Shown here: in pieces, positions 8,449 to 17,723 of the stretch
Layout: each line of letters begins with the position of its first letter
Position numbering within the stretch: position 1 is the first letter of the stretch
NCBI GenBank assembly: GCA_021850985.1
Contig: JAJZJX010000005.1
Span: 1 to 64,000, forward strand
Source of the DNA: a bacterium
GTDB lineage: Bacteria; SZUA-79; Acidulodesulfobacterales; Acidulodesulfobacteraceae
DNA: 64,000 nt
Reading direction: 5' to 3'
The notes under the pieces: model-generated
What the model was told of the DNA's origin: nothing
Databases searched by the model: none
What the model saw: the letters and a program-made list of their open reading frames with translations, nothing else
Made by a program: the position numbers and the translations under genes

Positions 8449-9186
8449 ATGCTGGATAAAATTGCGGGGGGAACCATCGGAGGTATTGCGGCCGGAAGTG
8501 CGGGTACTATGAATATATTGTCGCATATTCTTACGACGAATATCGTAGTAAAATTAGTTTTGCTGTTACTTTTTATTTTTTCGTTAATATCCTGGGCTAT
8601 TATATTTTACAAGCTTCGTTATCTTGGAAAAGCAAGAAAAGAGGACAAAGAATTTCTTGATCTTTTCTGGGAGTCTAAAAGGCTCGATTATGTTTATACC
8701 GCCGCAAGAAATTTGGATTACAGCCCTATAGCCTTTATGTTTAATATAACTTATAAAGAACTGCTTAATATTAAGAAAAAAACGGCGGACGACCAGCAGA
8801 AAAGCGACAAGGAAAGAAATGAAGAAAATTTAGCTTATGTAGAAAGGGCATTAAAAAAATCACAGCTTTCGTCTATAGCAAAACTTGAAGTCTCCCTGCC
8901 TTTTCTTGCTACGGTCGGCTCTACCGCGCCTTTTATCGGACTTTTCGGAACGGTATGGGGTATAATGACCTCGTTTGAAAGCATACAGAGGGCGGGAACC
9001 GCCGGACTTGCGGTAGTTGCGCCCGGAATAGCCGATTCTTTAATAGCTACCGCCGCCGGACTTTTTGCCGCCATACCTGCGGTTATAGCTTATAATTACT
9101 ATTCCAATAAAGTAAGAGTCATAGTCAACGAAATGGTAGATTTTGCTTATGAATTTATGACGATTATCGAAAGACAGATTTTATAG
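8449..9186 (+). CDS. tolQ: TolQ/ExbB family proton channel protein
   Basis: This 245-aa inner-membrane protein has three hydrophobic helices (about 33-55, 147-172 and 190-215). The MotA/TolQ/ExbB signature is PFLATVGSTAPFIGLFGTVW near 149-168, followed by GTAGLAVVAPGIADSLIATA near 183-202. With TolR it forms the proton-motive-force-driven motor of the Tol envelope system. A GGAGG lies rather far (about 14 nt) from the ATG. It heads a tight tolQ-tolR-tolA-tolB-cpoB cluster, which favours TolQ over ExbB. The glycine-rich N-terminus (KIAGGTIGGIAAGSAG) is slightly longer than usual. Confidence 0.9.
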   Translation: MLDKIAGGTIGGIAAGSAGTMNILSHILTTNIVVKLVLLLLFIFSLISWAIIFYKLRYLGKARKEDKEFLDLFWESKRLDYVYTAARNLDYSPIAFMFNITYKELLNIKKKTADDQQKSDKERNEENLAYVERALKKSQLSSIAKLEVSLPFLATVGSTAPFIGLFGTVWGIMTSFESIQRAGTAGLAVVAPGIADSLIATAAGLFAAIPAVIAYNYYSNKVRVIVNEMVDFAYEFMTIIERQIL

Positions 9187-9198
9187 GAAACTCTATTT

Positions 9199-9654
9199 AT
9201 GTTTACTCCTTTTGACGATAAAGACGATAAAAAAAGCGGGATGTCAAGTTACAGGCTTATGTCGGAAATAAATATAACTCCTTTCGTGGACGTAATGCTT
9301 GTATTGCTTGTGATTTTTATGGTTACCGCTCCTATATTGGTGCACGGCATAAGAGTTCATCTGCCGACAGCCGCCGCTCATGCGTTAAAGGCTCCGGAAA
9401 AAACTATAGTGGTGGCGGTAACTTCCGACAGGTCCGTTTATATTAATAAATTCAGGGTCGCTCTGCCCGTTTTAACGCAGAAACTTTCGGCTATTTACAG
9501 GCGCAGGACGGATAAGCAGATATTTCTCAAGGCAAGTTCTTCACTGCCTTACGGATACGTTATAAAAGTTATGGCGGCTATAAAAGAAGCGGGTATTACT
9601 AAAATCGGAATGGTTACCGCAAACCCTAAATTGGCGGGCGCGGTAGGCAGATAA
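9199..9654 (+). CDS. tolR: TolR/ExbD family biopolymer transport protein
   Basis: The 151-aa protein has one N-terminal membrane helix in the motif INITPFVDVMLVLLVIFMVT, with the conserved protonatable Asp at residue 31, and a periplasmic ExbD domain after it. It pairs with TolQ as the proton-driven motor and starts 12 bp after tolQ ends. The C-terminal stretch (VMAAIKEAGITKIGMVT) is the typical final helix-strand of the domain. TolR rather than ExbD is chosen from its position upstream of tolB. Confidence 0.92.
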   Translation: MFTPFDDKDDKKSGMSSYRLMSEINITPFVDVMLVLLVIFMVTAPILVHGIRVHLPTAAAHALKAPEKTIVVAVTSDRSVYINKFRVALPVLTQKLSAIYRRRTDKQIFLKASSSLPYGYVIKVMAAIKEAGITKIGMVTANPKLAGAVGR

Positions 9655-9662
9655 TAAGTATT

Positions 9663-10439
9663 ATGTTTAATGAAAATCATAAAGGTATCGGCTTATATAT
9701 TTTTTATTCGGCAATTTTTCATATATTACTGATAGGTCTTATATTATACCTTTCTATAAAATATAGGCCGCAGATTCAATCTATAGGATCAAAAGTAGTC
9801 GTAAGCGTAGTAAGCAGGGTTCCCGGACCTCTTGCCTCGGTAAAATCCATACTTTATCCGCCCAAACCCAAGTTGACTGAACATGCCCCGAGCAGACCTT
9901 CTCCGGCAAAAACGGCTAAACCGGTTCCGGTTCCGCTCGTTAAAACGCCTTCTTCTATGGTTTATCCAAAAAAAACTGTGCAAAAAAAGACGCCCGTTAG
10001 AAGATATGCGCCTCCGCATCCTTATGTTCCGGCTTTGTCGTCCAGCGTTTACGCTAATCTGCAAAACAGGGTAAGCCTTAATAATGCATACGGAAAGCTT
10101 AATCAGTCGCTCATAAAGGGAAACGTCCACAGGTTTCAGGGCTACGTAAATAAAATTATTTCCGCTATAATTCCTAATTTCGGCATATCGCTTAACCATT
10201 ATCTGAATTATAAATCTATAGTGGCTTTTCAGATTTCCAAATCGGGCAGAATTTATAACGTAAGGTTGGTTAAATCTTCCGGCAACGGTTATTACGATTC
10301 GCAGTCCGTAGCGGCAGTAAAGCTGTCCAGTCCGCTTCCGCCGCCGCCTTCCGGTTTTATGAGTTTTGAAAACGGCGAAAACGATGGCGAAGGAGTACTA
10401 ATGATTTTTAACCCGAGGCAGATATTAAAAGACAGATAA
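9663..10439 (+). CDS. TolA/TonB-like energy transducer (TonB C-terminal domain)
   Basis: The 258-aa protein has a single membrane anchor near the N-terminus (about 12-32), a proline/lysine-rich periplasmic linker (about 70-118) and a C-terminal TonB-like domain (about 155-255; VAFQISKSGRIYNVRLVKSS, then SVAAVKLSSPLPPPP). It begins 8 bp after tolR and precedes tolB, so it most likely occupies the TolA slot, linking the TolQR motor to the outer membrane. It is shorter than enterobacterial TolA and lacks the long alanine-rich helix. TonB-like function cannot be excluded. Confidence 0.8.
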   Translation: MFNENHKGIGLYIFYSAIFHILLIGLILYLSIKYRPQIQSIGSKVVVSVVSRVPGPLASVKSILYPPKPKLTEHAPSRPSPAKTAKPVPVPLVKTPSSMVYPKKTVQKKTPVRRYAPPHPYVPALSSSVYANLQNRVSLNNAYGKLNQSLIKGNVHRFQGYVNKIISAIIPNFGISLNHYLNYKSIVAFQISKSGRIYNVRLVKSSGNGYYDSQSVAAVKLSSPLPPPPSGFMSFENGENDGEGVLMIFNPRQILKDR

Positions 10440-10552
10440 ATAGATACGGCGATTAGCGCTTGATATTTATAAGATATTTCTGTATATTTTAATTTTATGC
10501 AATTTTATTAAATTTGACTTATTAACTTATTAATTTATTAAAGGATGGCTGA

Positions 10553-11896
10553 ATGAAAAAAACAATATTCTTTTTGCCCGTATTTGCTTTATTTTTTTTG
10601 GGCGCTTTTATATTATTTCCTATTAGTTCATATGCAAAAGTTTATATAAACATCAACGCCGCAAGAATTGAAAAAATAAGGGTCGCCGTTCCGGATTTCA
10701 AAAACATTTCCGCATACGGACAGCATAAAAAAATAGAAAAAAACGCCGCAAGGGTTATAAGGCACGATCTTTCCGTAATAGGATATTTTCACATAGTAAA
10801 TCCGCTTTCATACCTCGAAAATCCGCAGTATGCCCATATAAGCCCCGAGCGCATTGACTATTCTAACTGGGGCGTCCTTAATACGCAGTATCTTATAAAC
10901 GGAGAATATGCTACGTCAAACGGCATTATCAAGATGAAAATCAATCTTATAAGCATATTTACCAAAAAACTGCTTTTTTCTGAAAAGCTCGAAGGAATGG
11001 ACGGCCAGTACAGGTTTCTCGCAAATAAATTTGCCGACGACGTGCTTAAATTTTTAACCGGAATTAAAGGGCCTTTTACGACTAGAGTCTTTTTCGTGGG
11101 AGAACACGACGGTTCTAAAAATATTTTCGTTATGGATTTTGGAGGTCATAGAGTTAAAAGAGTTACAAATAACGATTCAATAAATATATTTCCGTATCCT
11201 TCCCCGCACGGCAGTAAAGTTGCTTATATTTCTTTTAAGGACGGTGATCCGGCAGTTTTTATAAAAAACTTAAAAACCGGAGTAACCGTGAAACTTAATC
11301 TCCCCGGTCCTGCCGATTACGTAGCATGGTCGCCGGACGGAAATAAATTAGCGGTTTCTTTAACCCCAGACCGCATTAATACCGAAATATATACGGTAAA
11401 CGTTAACGGCAGCGGCTTAAAACAGTTGACTTATACCGACGGTATCAATACTTCGCCGTCGTTTTCTCCGCACGGAAATAGAATTGCTTTTGTATCGGAC
11501 AGGGGAGGGAGTCCTCAAATTTACGTAATGAACGCAAACGGCAGCGGCGTCCGGAGATTAACCTACGACGAAGGAAGCTATAATACAAGCCCGGCATGGT
11601 CGCCTGACGGAAAAAAAATAGCGTTTTCCACTTTTGTTAACGGAGCTCTTGAAATATGCATTATGAATGCCGACGGTTCCGACGAAAGACAGGTTACGGA
11701 TACTCCATACAGCGCACAGCATGCCGCATGGACGAGAGATTCCAGAATTATTACCTTTGATACGGAAATTGCCGGAAGACAGGAACTTTATATGATAGAC
11801 GTAAATGAAAGCGGAATGATGAGACTGACGCCTAAGCTGTTTCCGGAAATGAACAATTATTACGATGCGCAGTGGACTATGAAATCGTCTTATTGA
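10553..11896 (+). CDS. tolB: Tol-Pal system protein TolB (periplasmic beta-propeller)
   Basis: This 447-aa protein has an N-terminal signal peptide (hydrophobic core about 5-28), the TolB N-terminal domain (IRVAVPDFKNIS near 42-53), then a six-bladed propeller with recurring WSPDG/FSPHG repeats (VAWSPDGNKLAVS; PSFSPHGNRIAFVSD; PAWSPDGKKIAFS). TolB connects the Tol motor to Pal and outer-membrane lipoproteins. It sits between the tolA-like gene and cpoB. Length fits the family. Confidence 0.95.
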   Translation: MKKTIFFLPVFALFFLGAFILFPISSYAKVYININAARIEKIRVAVPDFKNISAYGQHKKIEKNAARVIRHDLSVIGYFHIVNPLSYLENPQYAHISPERIDYSNWGVLNTQYLINGEYATSNGIIKMKINLISIFTKKLLFSEKLEGMDGQYRFLANKFADDVLKFLTGIKGPFTTRVFFVGEHDGSKNIFVMDFGGHRVKRVTNNDSINIFPYPSPHGSKVAYISFKDGDPAVFIKNLKTGVTVKLNLPGPADYVAWSPDGNKLAVSLTPDRINTEIYTVNVNGSGLKQLTYTDGINTSPSFSPHGNRIAFVSDRGGSPQIYVMNANGSGVRRLTYDEGSYNTSPAWSPDGKKIAFSTFVNGALEICIMNADGSDERQVTDTPYSAQHAAWTRDSRIITFDTEIAGRQELYMIDVNESGMMRLTPKLFPEMNNYYDAQWTMKSSY

Positions 11897-11948
11897 AAAA
11901 AAATCTTTTTTGTGATTAAATTAAATAAACGCAAACGGGAGAAAAATT

Positions 11949-12815
11949 ATGAATAAATACAAATACGAATATGAAGACGATGGATATTTAAAAGGTAAAA
12001 ATAAAAGTAAATTGAAAGTTTTTATTCTTTTCTCTCTCTCATTGATTTTCGTAACGTCGATTCTTGCCGGATGCGCTCCTATGGAACCAGCTTCTTTTCA
12101 CCGTTTAAAAGTTCAGGTTAGAAAACTGAACAAAAAAACGGCCGAATTATCTCAAAATCAACAATACGTGGAAAAGAAACTCGGACAAATGCAGTTGAAT
12201 ACGGCAAATAACGGAGTAGCTATTTCTTCGTTAAACGCTAAAATTAGAGATATTTACGGTAAATACGAAGTAGAACACCATAAGCTGAACGTTTTAAATA
12301 AAAAATTCAGGGAATATCGTTTAATAGTAAATAAACAGCTTATTAAACTATTAAAACTTGTAAAAACCGGCGCGGCGGTTTCTTCCTCAAGCTCGGTTAA
12401 AAAACAAAGCGTAAGATCGTCGTTAGTCAAAAAAGAAAGTTCTATGGAATACGGCTTTAATGAAGCCATGTCGCAGTTCAAAAAAAAGAAATACAATTCC
12501 GCCTTAACTTCTTTGCGCAGTTTTTTGAATAAATATCCTCAGTCTAAATATTCTGCCGATGCTATGTTTTACAAGGCTTACGCCAATTTTAAACTAAAAA
12601 AATACCCCGTTTCAATACTTGAATTTCATAAATTTTCTCAATTATATCCTAAAAGTCCAGACGTGCCTATGTCTATATATTTGCAGGGCATGGGTTTCCT
12701 GAAAGTTTCCGACCCGTCGGACGCTTCTATTCTTTTCAGGCAGGCAATAGCGAAATATCCCGGCACTAAAGCGGCAGAACTATCGCAAAAGGCTATAAAC
12801 GGACTTTCAAAATAA
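11949..12815 (+). CDS. cpoB: CpoB/YbgF-like Tol-associated TPR lipoprotein
   Basis: The 288-aa protein starts with a charged, 25-residue cytoplasmic-type leader, then a hydrophobic segment ending in a lipobox (SILAGCAP, Cys near 42), so it is probably an outer-membrane lipoprotein. A coiled-coil region (about 52-120) is followed by tetratricopeptide repeats in the C-terminal half (YGFNEAMSQFKKKKYNSALT; ADAMFYKAYANFKLKKYPVS). This is the YbgF/CpoB architecture, which coordinates Tol function with peptidoglycan synthesis. Pal, normally placed just before it, is missing. The lipid anchor is unusual, since classical CpoB is soluble. Confidence 0.8.
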   Translation: MNKYKYEYEDDGYLKGKNKSKLKVFILFSLSLIFVTSILAGCAPMEPASFHRLKVQVRKLNKKTAELSQNQQYVEKKLGQMQLNTANNGVAISSLNAKIRDIYGKYEVEHHKLNVLNKKFREYRLIVNKQLIKLLKLVKTGAAVSSSSSVKKQSVRSSLVKKESSMEYGFNEAMSQFKKKKYNSALTSLRSFLNKYPQSKYSADAMFYKAYANFKLKKYPVSILEFHKFSQLYPKSPDVPMSIYLQGMGFLKVSDPSDASILFRQAIAKYPGTKAAELSQKAINGLSK

Positions 12816-12824
12816 AAATGCCGG

Positions 12825-13874
12825 ATGATTAATTTAGCATTTGAATCAAGCTGCGACGATTTTTCCTGCGCCGTTCTTTTAAAGGAAAATTCTGAAAAAG
12901 ACAGCGTAAAAATTAAAATTTTATCGAATATTATCTATTCCCAGGATTACGTTCACGGAATATACGGCGGCGTAGTCCCGGAGCTTGCGTCCAGAAACCA
13001 TATAAAAGCTTTTCTTCCTGCTTTTAGAATCGCTCTGTCGGAAGCTAAAATATCTATGGAAGATGTAGGCATCGTGTCGGCTACCGCCGGACCGGGACTT
13101 GTAGGCTCGCTTCTTATAGGTCTTATGTGCGCAAAAACTATATCTTATGCTTTAAATATACCCATAGCGCCAGTAAACCACATAGAAGGACATATTTTCA
13201 GCCCGTTTTTAGAAATTCAGGAAACTAAAGAAATATTTCCTTTTACGGCATTAGTCATTTCGGGAGGGCACACCCATATTTATTTGGTTAATTCCCATAG
13301 CGATATAAAACTTATAGGCAAAACAAGGGACGATGCATGCGGCGAACTTTTCGACAAGATTTCAAATTATCTTGGATTTGGATATCCAGGAGGAAGAATT
13401 GTGGATGAACTTGCGGAAAAAGGCGATAAGCGGGCATTTAAATTTCCTCTTCCTATGATACGCAGCAACGACCTTAATATGAGTTTCAGCGGGCTTAAAA
13501 CTGCGGTAATAAATATGATAGACGAGAACGGCGGCCCAAAAAATATAAAAAAAAATGTCGTGAACGATATTTTAGCTTCGTTAAGAGAAGCGGTTTCCGA
13601 AATTCTTTTTAAAAAAACTTTGTCGGCTTGCGAGGCTTTTAAAGTTAAAAACATTGCAATTTCCGGCGGAGTTTCGGCAAATTCAAGAATAAGGAGTATG
13701 TTTAAGGAAAGAGGTGAGGATTCCGGTTTTAAAATATTATTGCCGTCCGTTAAATATACTACGGATAATGCGGCTATGATAGGCTATGCAGGATTTTTTA
13801 AAAATGCGATAGACCCTTCTGTTCAGCGAAGCGAATTTTTAGATATTAATGCGGATCCGTCATGGGAGTTGTGA
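12825..13874 (+). CDS. tsaD: tRNA N6-threonylcarbamoyladenosine transferase subunit TsaD
   Basis: TsaD transfers threonylcarbamoyl to A37 of ANN-decoding tRNAs. The 349-aa protein shows the N-terminal FESSCDD phosphate-binding loop, the metal-binding NHIEGH motif (HxxxH, near 111-116), the ISGGHTH loop near 141 and the C-terminal ISGGVSANSRIR near 275. Length fits the family. It starts 9 bp after cpoB and ends 9 bp before rsmA, so it is probably co-transcribed. The Shine-Dalgarno is weak. Confidence 0.96.
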   Translation: MINLAFESSCDDFSCAVLLKENSEKDSVKIKILSNIIYSQDYVHGIYGGVVPELASRNHIKAFLPAFRIALSEAKISMEDVGIVSATAGPGLVGSLLIGLMCAKTISYALNIPIAPVNHIEGHIFSPFLEIQETKEIFPFTALVISGGHTHIYLVNSHSDIKLIGKTRDDACGELFDKISNYLGFGYPGGRIVDELAEKGDKRAFKFPLPMIRSNDLNMSFSGLKTAVINMIDENGGPKNIKKNVVNDILASLREAVSEILFKKTLSACEAFKVKNIAISGGVSANSRIRSMFKERGEDSGFKILLPSVKYTTDNAAMIGYAGFFKNAIDPSVQRSEFLDINADPSWEL

Positions 13875-13883
13875 ACTGCTATT

Positions 13884-14777
13884 ATGGGCAAAGAACCAAA
13901 AAAAAATAAGGTGGTTTTCGGCCAAAATTTTTTGACCGATAAAGAAATTGCTAAAAACATTGTAGATTCATGCAATTTTTCGGAGTCGGACGACGTTATT
14001 GAAATAGGCCCAGGCGAGGGTATTTTAACGGAATTAATCGCCGGCAGGGTTAAAAGTTTTACTGTTATAGAAATAGATTCTTTCTATTACAATTTTATTA
14101 AAGGGAAGTCTATCGGTTTCGATAAGATTAAAGGCGGCATCGGCGGTAATAATGCCGACGGTTTTTTTAGAATCGTCAACGAGGATGCATTAAAATTCGA
14201 TTATAATTCTTTAAGTAAAACCCTTAACTCAAAATTAAGGGCGATATCGAATCTTCCGTACGAAATTTCGAGTCCGATAATAGATAAATTCATAAAATAT
14301 AAAGACGTTTTTTGCGATTTCACGTTAATGTTTCAGAAAGAATTTGCCGAAAGGCTTTATGCGCCGGAAAACGATGCGCAAAGAGGGGCATTGAGCGTTA
14401 TTGCCGGATTAAATTTTAACATAATAAGGCTTTTTGAAGTCGGCAAGGCAAATTTTAATCCCGTTCCGAAGGTGGATTCGACGGTTTTAAGGCTGATCCC
14501 CCGATATTTTAACGACGAAGATTATAATTGGGCGGCAAGCTCTCAATTTTTTAACTATTTCGTTCACCAGATATTTAAACTGAGAAGAAAAAAATTAAAA
14601 AATTCGATATATGCTTCATTTTTCGGAATTCCGCCGGACGTGAAAGAAAAAATTTTTTCCGGTTTCAACATAGACTTAAATAAAAGGCCGCAGGAATTAA
14701 CGACGGAAGAGCTTGTAAAAACAGGAAAATCTTACGATTTATATTTAAAAGAGGCTGAAAAAGCTTCCAATTTGTAA
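13884..14777 (+). CDS. rsmA: 16S rRNA (adenine1518/1519-N6)-dimethyltransferase
   Basis: RsmA (KsgA) dimethylates two adjacent adenines in helix 45 of 16S rRNA late in 30S assembly. The 297-aa protein has the GQNFLTD start, the SAM-binding IEIGPGEGILTE motif near 38-50, and the catalytic SNLPYEISSPI motif (NLPY, near 117). The C-terminal helical domain with FKLRRKKLKN is present. Two insertions around 70-90 (KGGIGGNNADG) make it slightly longer than average. Confidence 0.95.
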   Translation: MGKEPKKNKVVFGQNFLTDKEIAKNIVDSCNFSESDDVIEIGPGEGILTELIAGRVKSFTVIEIDSFYYNFIKGKSIGFDKIKGGIGGNNADGFFRIVNEDALKFDYNSLSKTLNSKLRAISNLPYEISSPIIDKFIKYKDVFCDFTLMFQKEFAERLYAPENDAQRGALSVIAGLNFNIIRLFEVGKANFNPVPKVDSTVLRLIPRYFNDEDYNWAASSQFFNYFVHQIFKLRRKKLKNSIYASFFGIPPDVKEKIFSGFNIDLNKRPQELTTEELVKTGKSYDLYLKEAEKASNL

Positions 14778-14778
14778 C

Positions 14779-14841
14779 GGGGACAGAATTGAATTCCGGC
14801 ACCGTATTTGAATGGTAAAAGGTGTCAGATTTTATTTTCCG
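14779..14841. repeat. Degenerate family B palindrome plus one arm of family A repeat
   Basis: GGGGACAGAATTGAATTCC is a damaged copy of the GGGGACAGAATT palindrome. It is followed by AAAAGGTGTCAGATTTTATT, one arm of the GGTGTCAGATT repeat without its partner. Together with the adjacent family C hairpins this is a composite of three repeat families in about 115 bp. Confidence 0.75.
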
Positions 14842-14844
14842 CGA

Positions 14845-14892
14845 ACCACCCCGTCGGCCTTTGGGCGACGCCCCTCCTTTAAAAAGGAGCGG
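14845..14892. repeat. Double-hairpin intergenic repeat, family C copy 2
   Basis: CACCCCGTCGGCCTTTGGGC followed by CCCCTCCTTTAAAAAGGAGC matches the copies at 4331 and 35071 with several substitutions. It may attenuate read-through from rsmA into glpK. Confidence 0.75.
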
Positions 14893-14920
14893 AATATAAA
14901 AGAATAAAGGGGGTTTTATT

Positions 14921-16408
14921 TTGGAAAAAGCGGTTATTGCGCTGGATTTGGGAACGACGGGCAACAGGGCGATAGCTTTCGATAAAAACGGAGAAATTAT
15001 ATATTCCGCTTATAAGGAATTTCCGCAGCTGCATCCAAAACCGGCATGGGTTGAACAGAACCCCTGCGACATATTAAATACCGCGGTTAAAGTATTAAAC
15101 GAAACCCTTGAATATTGCGGTTCTTATAATATAATTTCCATAGGCATTACAAATCAGAGAGAAACTTCGGTTGTTTGGAATAAAAAAACGGGGAAACCCG
15201 TTTATAACGCAATCGTATGGCAGTGCAGAAGAACCGCGCCGATTTGCGAAAATTTGTCTGAGTACCGTAAAACGATAAAAGAAAAAACCGGCTTATTTTT
15301 AGACCCCTATTTCTCTGCTACCAAGATTAGATGGATACTCGAAAACGTCGGCGGAGCAAAAAAACTTGAGGAAAAAGGAGAACTGGCTTTCGGGACGGTG
15401 GACAGCTGGGTTTTGTGGAATTTGACCGGCGGCTCCGTTCATGCAACCGATGCTTCTAATGCTTCAAGGACGCTTTTGTATAACATAAACACATTAAAAT
15501 ACGACGAAGAACTTCTTGAAATATTCGGAGTAAATGAGCCGATACTTCCTTTAGTTTTTGCAAGCGATTATAATTTCGGCTCTACGCAAAAAAAAATTAC
15601 CGGTAAGTCTATACCGGTAATAGGAATTCTTGGCGACCAGCAGGCATCTCTTTTTGCACATTCGGGTTTTGAAAAGGGAATAATAAAAAATACATACGGA
15701 ACAGGACTTTTTGCAATGATAGAAACTGGAAGCAAAATTTACCCTTCCGATAAATTAGTCGCTACCGTTGCATGGAAATTAGGCAAAGATGCTTATTATG
15801 CTTTAGAAGGCAGTATTTTTACCGGAGGCGAAGTTATAAGATTTATCAGGGATAACCTAAAAATATTAAAATCTGCAGATGAATCGTCAGATGCGGCAAA
15901 AAGCCTTATTTCAAATGAAGGCGTATATTTCGTTCCGGCATTGTCCGGACTCGGTGCGCCGTATTGGGATCCGGACGCAAGAGGGCTTATAATAGGGTTA
16001 ACCGGAGCGGCGAACAAAAACCATATAATAAGAGCGGCATTGGAATCTTTGGCATATCAGACAAAAGACGTAGTAATCGAATTTGAAAATATTTTAAAAA
16101 TAAAATTCGATTTGTCTAAATTTAAATTAAGGGTGGACGGCAAGGCAAGCGAAAACGATTTTTTAATGCAGTTTCAATCCGATATTTTAAATATACCGCT
16201 TGAAAAAGCCGCTTTCACGGAAATGACCGCTTTCGGAATAGCGGGTTTAAGCGCCGTCAGTGCCGGTTTCTGGACGGACGATATGTTCCGCGGATTTAAA
16301 AAAACCGAAAAAATATATAACCCTCGAATAGACGACGATTCAAGAAATGCTTTATACGCTAAATGGCGCGAAGCCGTTTTAAAATCCTTGAAGTGGTCGC
16401 AAAACTGA
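14921..16408 (+). CDS. glpK: Glycerol kinase
   Basis: GlpK phosphorylates glycerol to sn-glycerol 3-phosphate. The 495-aa protein has the FGGY-kinase ATPase core: ALDLGTTGNRAIAFD (phosphate 1), NQRETSVVWNKKTGKP, YNAIVWQCRRT, GDQQASLFAH near 240, and the C-terminal SGLGAPYWDPDARG and ALESLAYQ motifs. The start is TTG, set by an AAAGGGGG Shine-Dalgarno 8 nt upstream; no suitable ATG is nearby. No glycerol facilitator or dehydrogenase adjoins it, so it stands alone. Confidence 0.95.
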   Translation: MEKAVIALDLGTTGNRAIAFDKNGEIIYSAYKEFPQLHPKPAWVEQNPCDILNTAVKVLNETLEYCGSYNIISIGITNQRETSVVWNKKTGKPVYNAIVWQCRRTAPICENLSEYRKTIKEKTGLFLDPYFSATKIRWILENVGGAKKLEEKGELAFGTVDSWVLWNLTGGSVHATDASNASRTLLYNINTLKYDEELLEIFGVNEPILPLVFASDYNFGSTQKKITGKSIPVIGILGDQQASLFAHSGFEKGIIKNTYGTGLFAMIETGSKIYPSDKLVATVAWKLGKDAYYALEGSIFTGGEVIRFIRDNLKILKSADESSDAAKSLISNEGVYFVPALSGLGAPYWDPDARGLIIGLTGAANKNHIIRAALESLAYQTKDVVIEFENILKIKFDLSKFKLRVDGKASENDFLMQFQSDILNIPLEKAAFTEMTAFGIAGLSAVSAGFWTDDMFRGFKKTEKIYNPRIDDDSRNALYAKWREAVLKSLKWSQN

Positions 16409-16493
16409 TTTGCCTTGTAAACAGCCGAATTGACTTAAGTAGATTTATAGTGCATAATAAATATTAAAAAAAGTAAAAAAATGGAGGCAAAAA

Positions 16494-16850
16494 ATGAAAA
16501 AAATTATTGTTTTAGGATTAATTTTAATGCTGTCTTTGATAGCATTTTCAAAAAACTCTTTTGCGGCTAAAATGAAGGCGGTGAATGTCCACAGCGCTAA
16601 GTTTCAGTATGATAAAGCTTTAGGCGCTATGAAGGGTAAATATTATATTGATGCAATACAGCATTTTCAAAAAGCAATTCTCATTAAACCGCATTTTGCC
16701 CTCGCATGGGCGCATATGGGGGTGGCATTGCACAGGCTCGGTTTTCCTTCGCTCGGCATAGTCAGCCTTCAGAAAGCCCTGCAATACGATCCGAATATCA
16801 AATGGGCAAAAATTAAATTAAAAAAATATATTGCAAGCCCGAGAAGGTAA
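16494..16850 (+). CDS. Small exported tetratricopeptide-repeat protein
   Basis: The 118-aa protein has a clear signal peptide (hydrophobic core about 4-18, probable cleavage after SFAA near 25). About two tetratricopeptide repeats follow (ALGAMKGKYYIDAIQHFQKA and ALAWAHMGVALHRLGFPSLG), with a basic C-terminal tail. TPR proteins of this size act as periplasmic adaptors, but nothing shows a partner. A GGAGG ribosome-binding site lies 8-9 nt upstream. It is 10 bp from the next gene, with which it may be co-transcribed. Confidence 0.7.
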   Translation: MKKIIVLGLILMLSLIAFSKNSFAAKMKAVNVHSAKFQYDKALGAMKGKYYIDAIQHFQKAILIKPHFALAWAHMGVALHRLGFPSLGIVSLQKALQYDPNIKWAKIKLKKYIASPRR

Positions 16851-16859
16851 ATAAAATAG

Positions 16860-17708
16860 ATGAGTTTTGACGGTTTTTACGCATTTGCGGAATCGCCCGT
16901 TTTTAAGAATATTATAAAAAAAGAAGCCTTAAAATTAAATATCGCTTTTGTCTGTTTTTACGGTTCGAGAAACTACAACCTTGAAACGGACAAAAGCGAT
17001 TACGATTTTTTTATAGTCTATTATCCGGTTTTCGAAAATTTTTTTACGCATAATTTCACGCGTTTTTCCGTTATTGAAAAAGATTACGATTATTTCATAA
17101 CGCCTTTTCATGAATACTTCCGCCATGCAATGAACGGAAATATAAAATTCATCGAACCCTTGATTTGCGGTACTTTTAAATCCTGCATAAAAGATTCCGA
17201 AAGATTTTCGGAAGCATTAAGATTGATAGAGAAAATTAAAAAATTTATTTTAATTAATTTTAAAAAAAATTTCGACGCCGTTTCGGGAATAATAAAAAAT
17301 AAAAAAATCAACATAGAAAAAGAACAGTACACTTCTAATACCTTAAAATATAAGGATTCATACGGCTACGACATTAAGGAGGCGATTAATTCCCTGAGAC
17401 TGTATTATTTATTGGAAAATTATATAAAAACGGGAGAGTTTTCTTTTATAGTTAAACTCAATCCCGTTTACGAAGAGTTTGAAAATTATATGAAAGAAAT
17501 TAATGCCGGTAATATATCGAAAAAACATTATTTAGAAATAATAAATAAAAAGATTAATGATTTGGAAGACTTGCGGCAAATATTAATCTATAAAGACGAA
17601 TCCGTCAGGCAGCAATCGGCTGCCGCAAAAAAAGAAATAGAAAGCGATATTATGAATATATGTAAGACCGAAGCCTGTTTTGAAATTGACCAAAATTGCC
17701 GGCAGTAA
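16860..17708 (+). CDS. Predicted nucleotidyltransferase of the DNA polymerase beta superfamily
   Basis: The 282-aa protein carries the minimal nucleotidyltransferase signature: FYGSRNYNLETDKSDYDFFI near 33-52 (GSR...D-x-D), with two acidic metal ligands, and a later third acidic region near DYDYFITPF. The C-terminal half is helical and lysine-rich. It resembles stand-alone predicted nucleotidyltransferases of the YcgL/COG3541 type. Substrate unknown; nothing around it defines a toxin-antitoxin pair. Confidence 0.7.
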   Translation: MSFDGFYAFAESPVFKNIIKKEALKLNIAFVCFYGSRNYNLETDKSDYDFFIVYYPVFENFFTHNFTRFSVIEKDYDYFITPFHEYFRHAMNGNIKFIEPLICGTFKSCIKDSERFSEALRLIEKIKKFILINFKKNFDAVSGIIKNKKINIEKEQYTSNTLKYKDSYGYDIKEAINSLRLYYLLENYIKTGEFSFIVKLNPVYEEFENYMKEINAGNISKKHYLEIINKKINDLEDLRQILIYKDESVRQQSAAAKKEIESDIMNICKTEACFEIDQNCRQ

Positions 17709-17723
17709 TTTTTGAATAACGAA

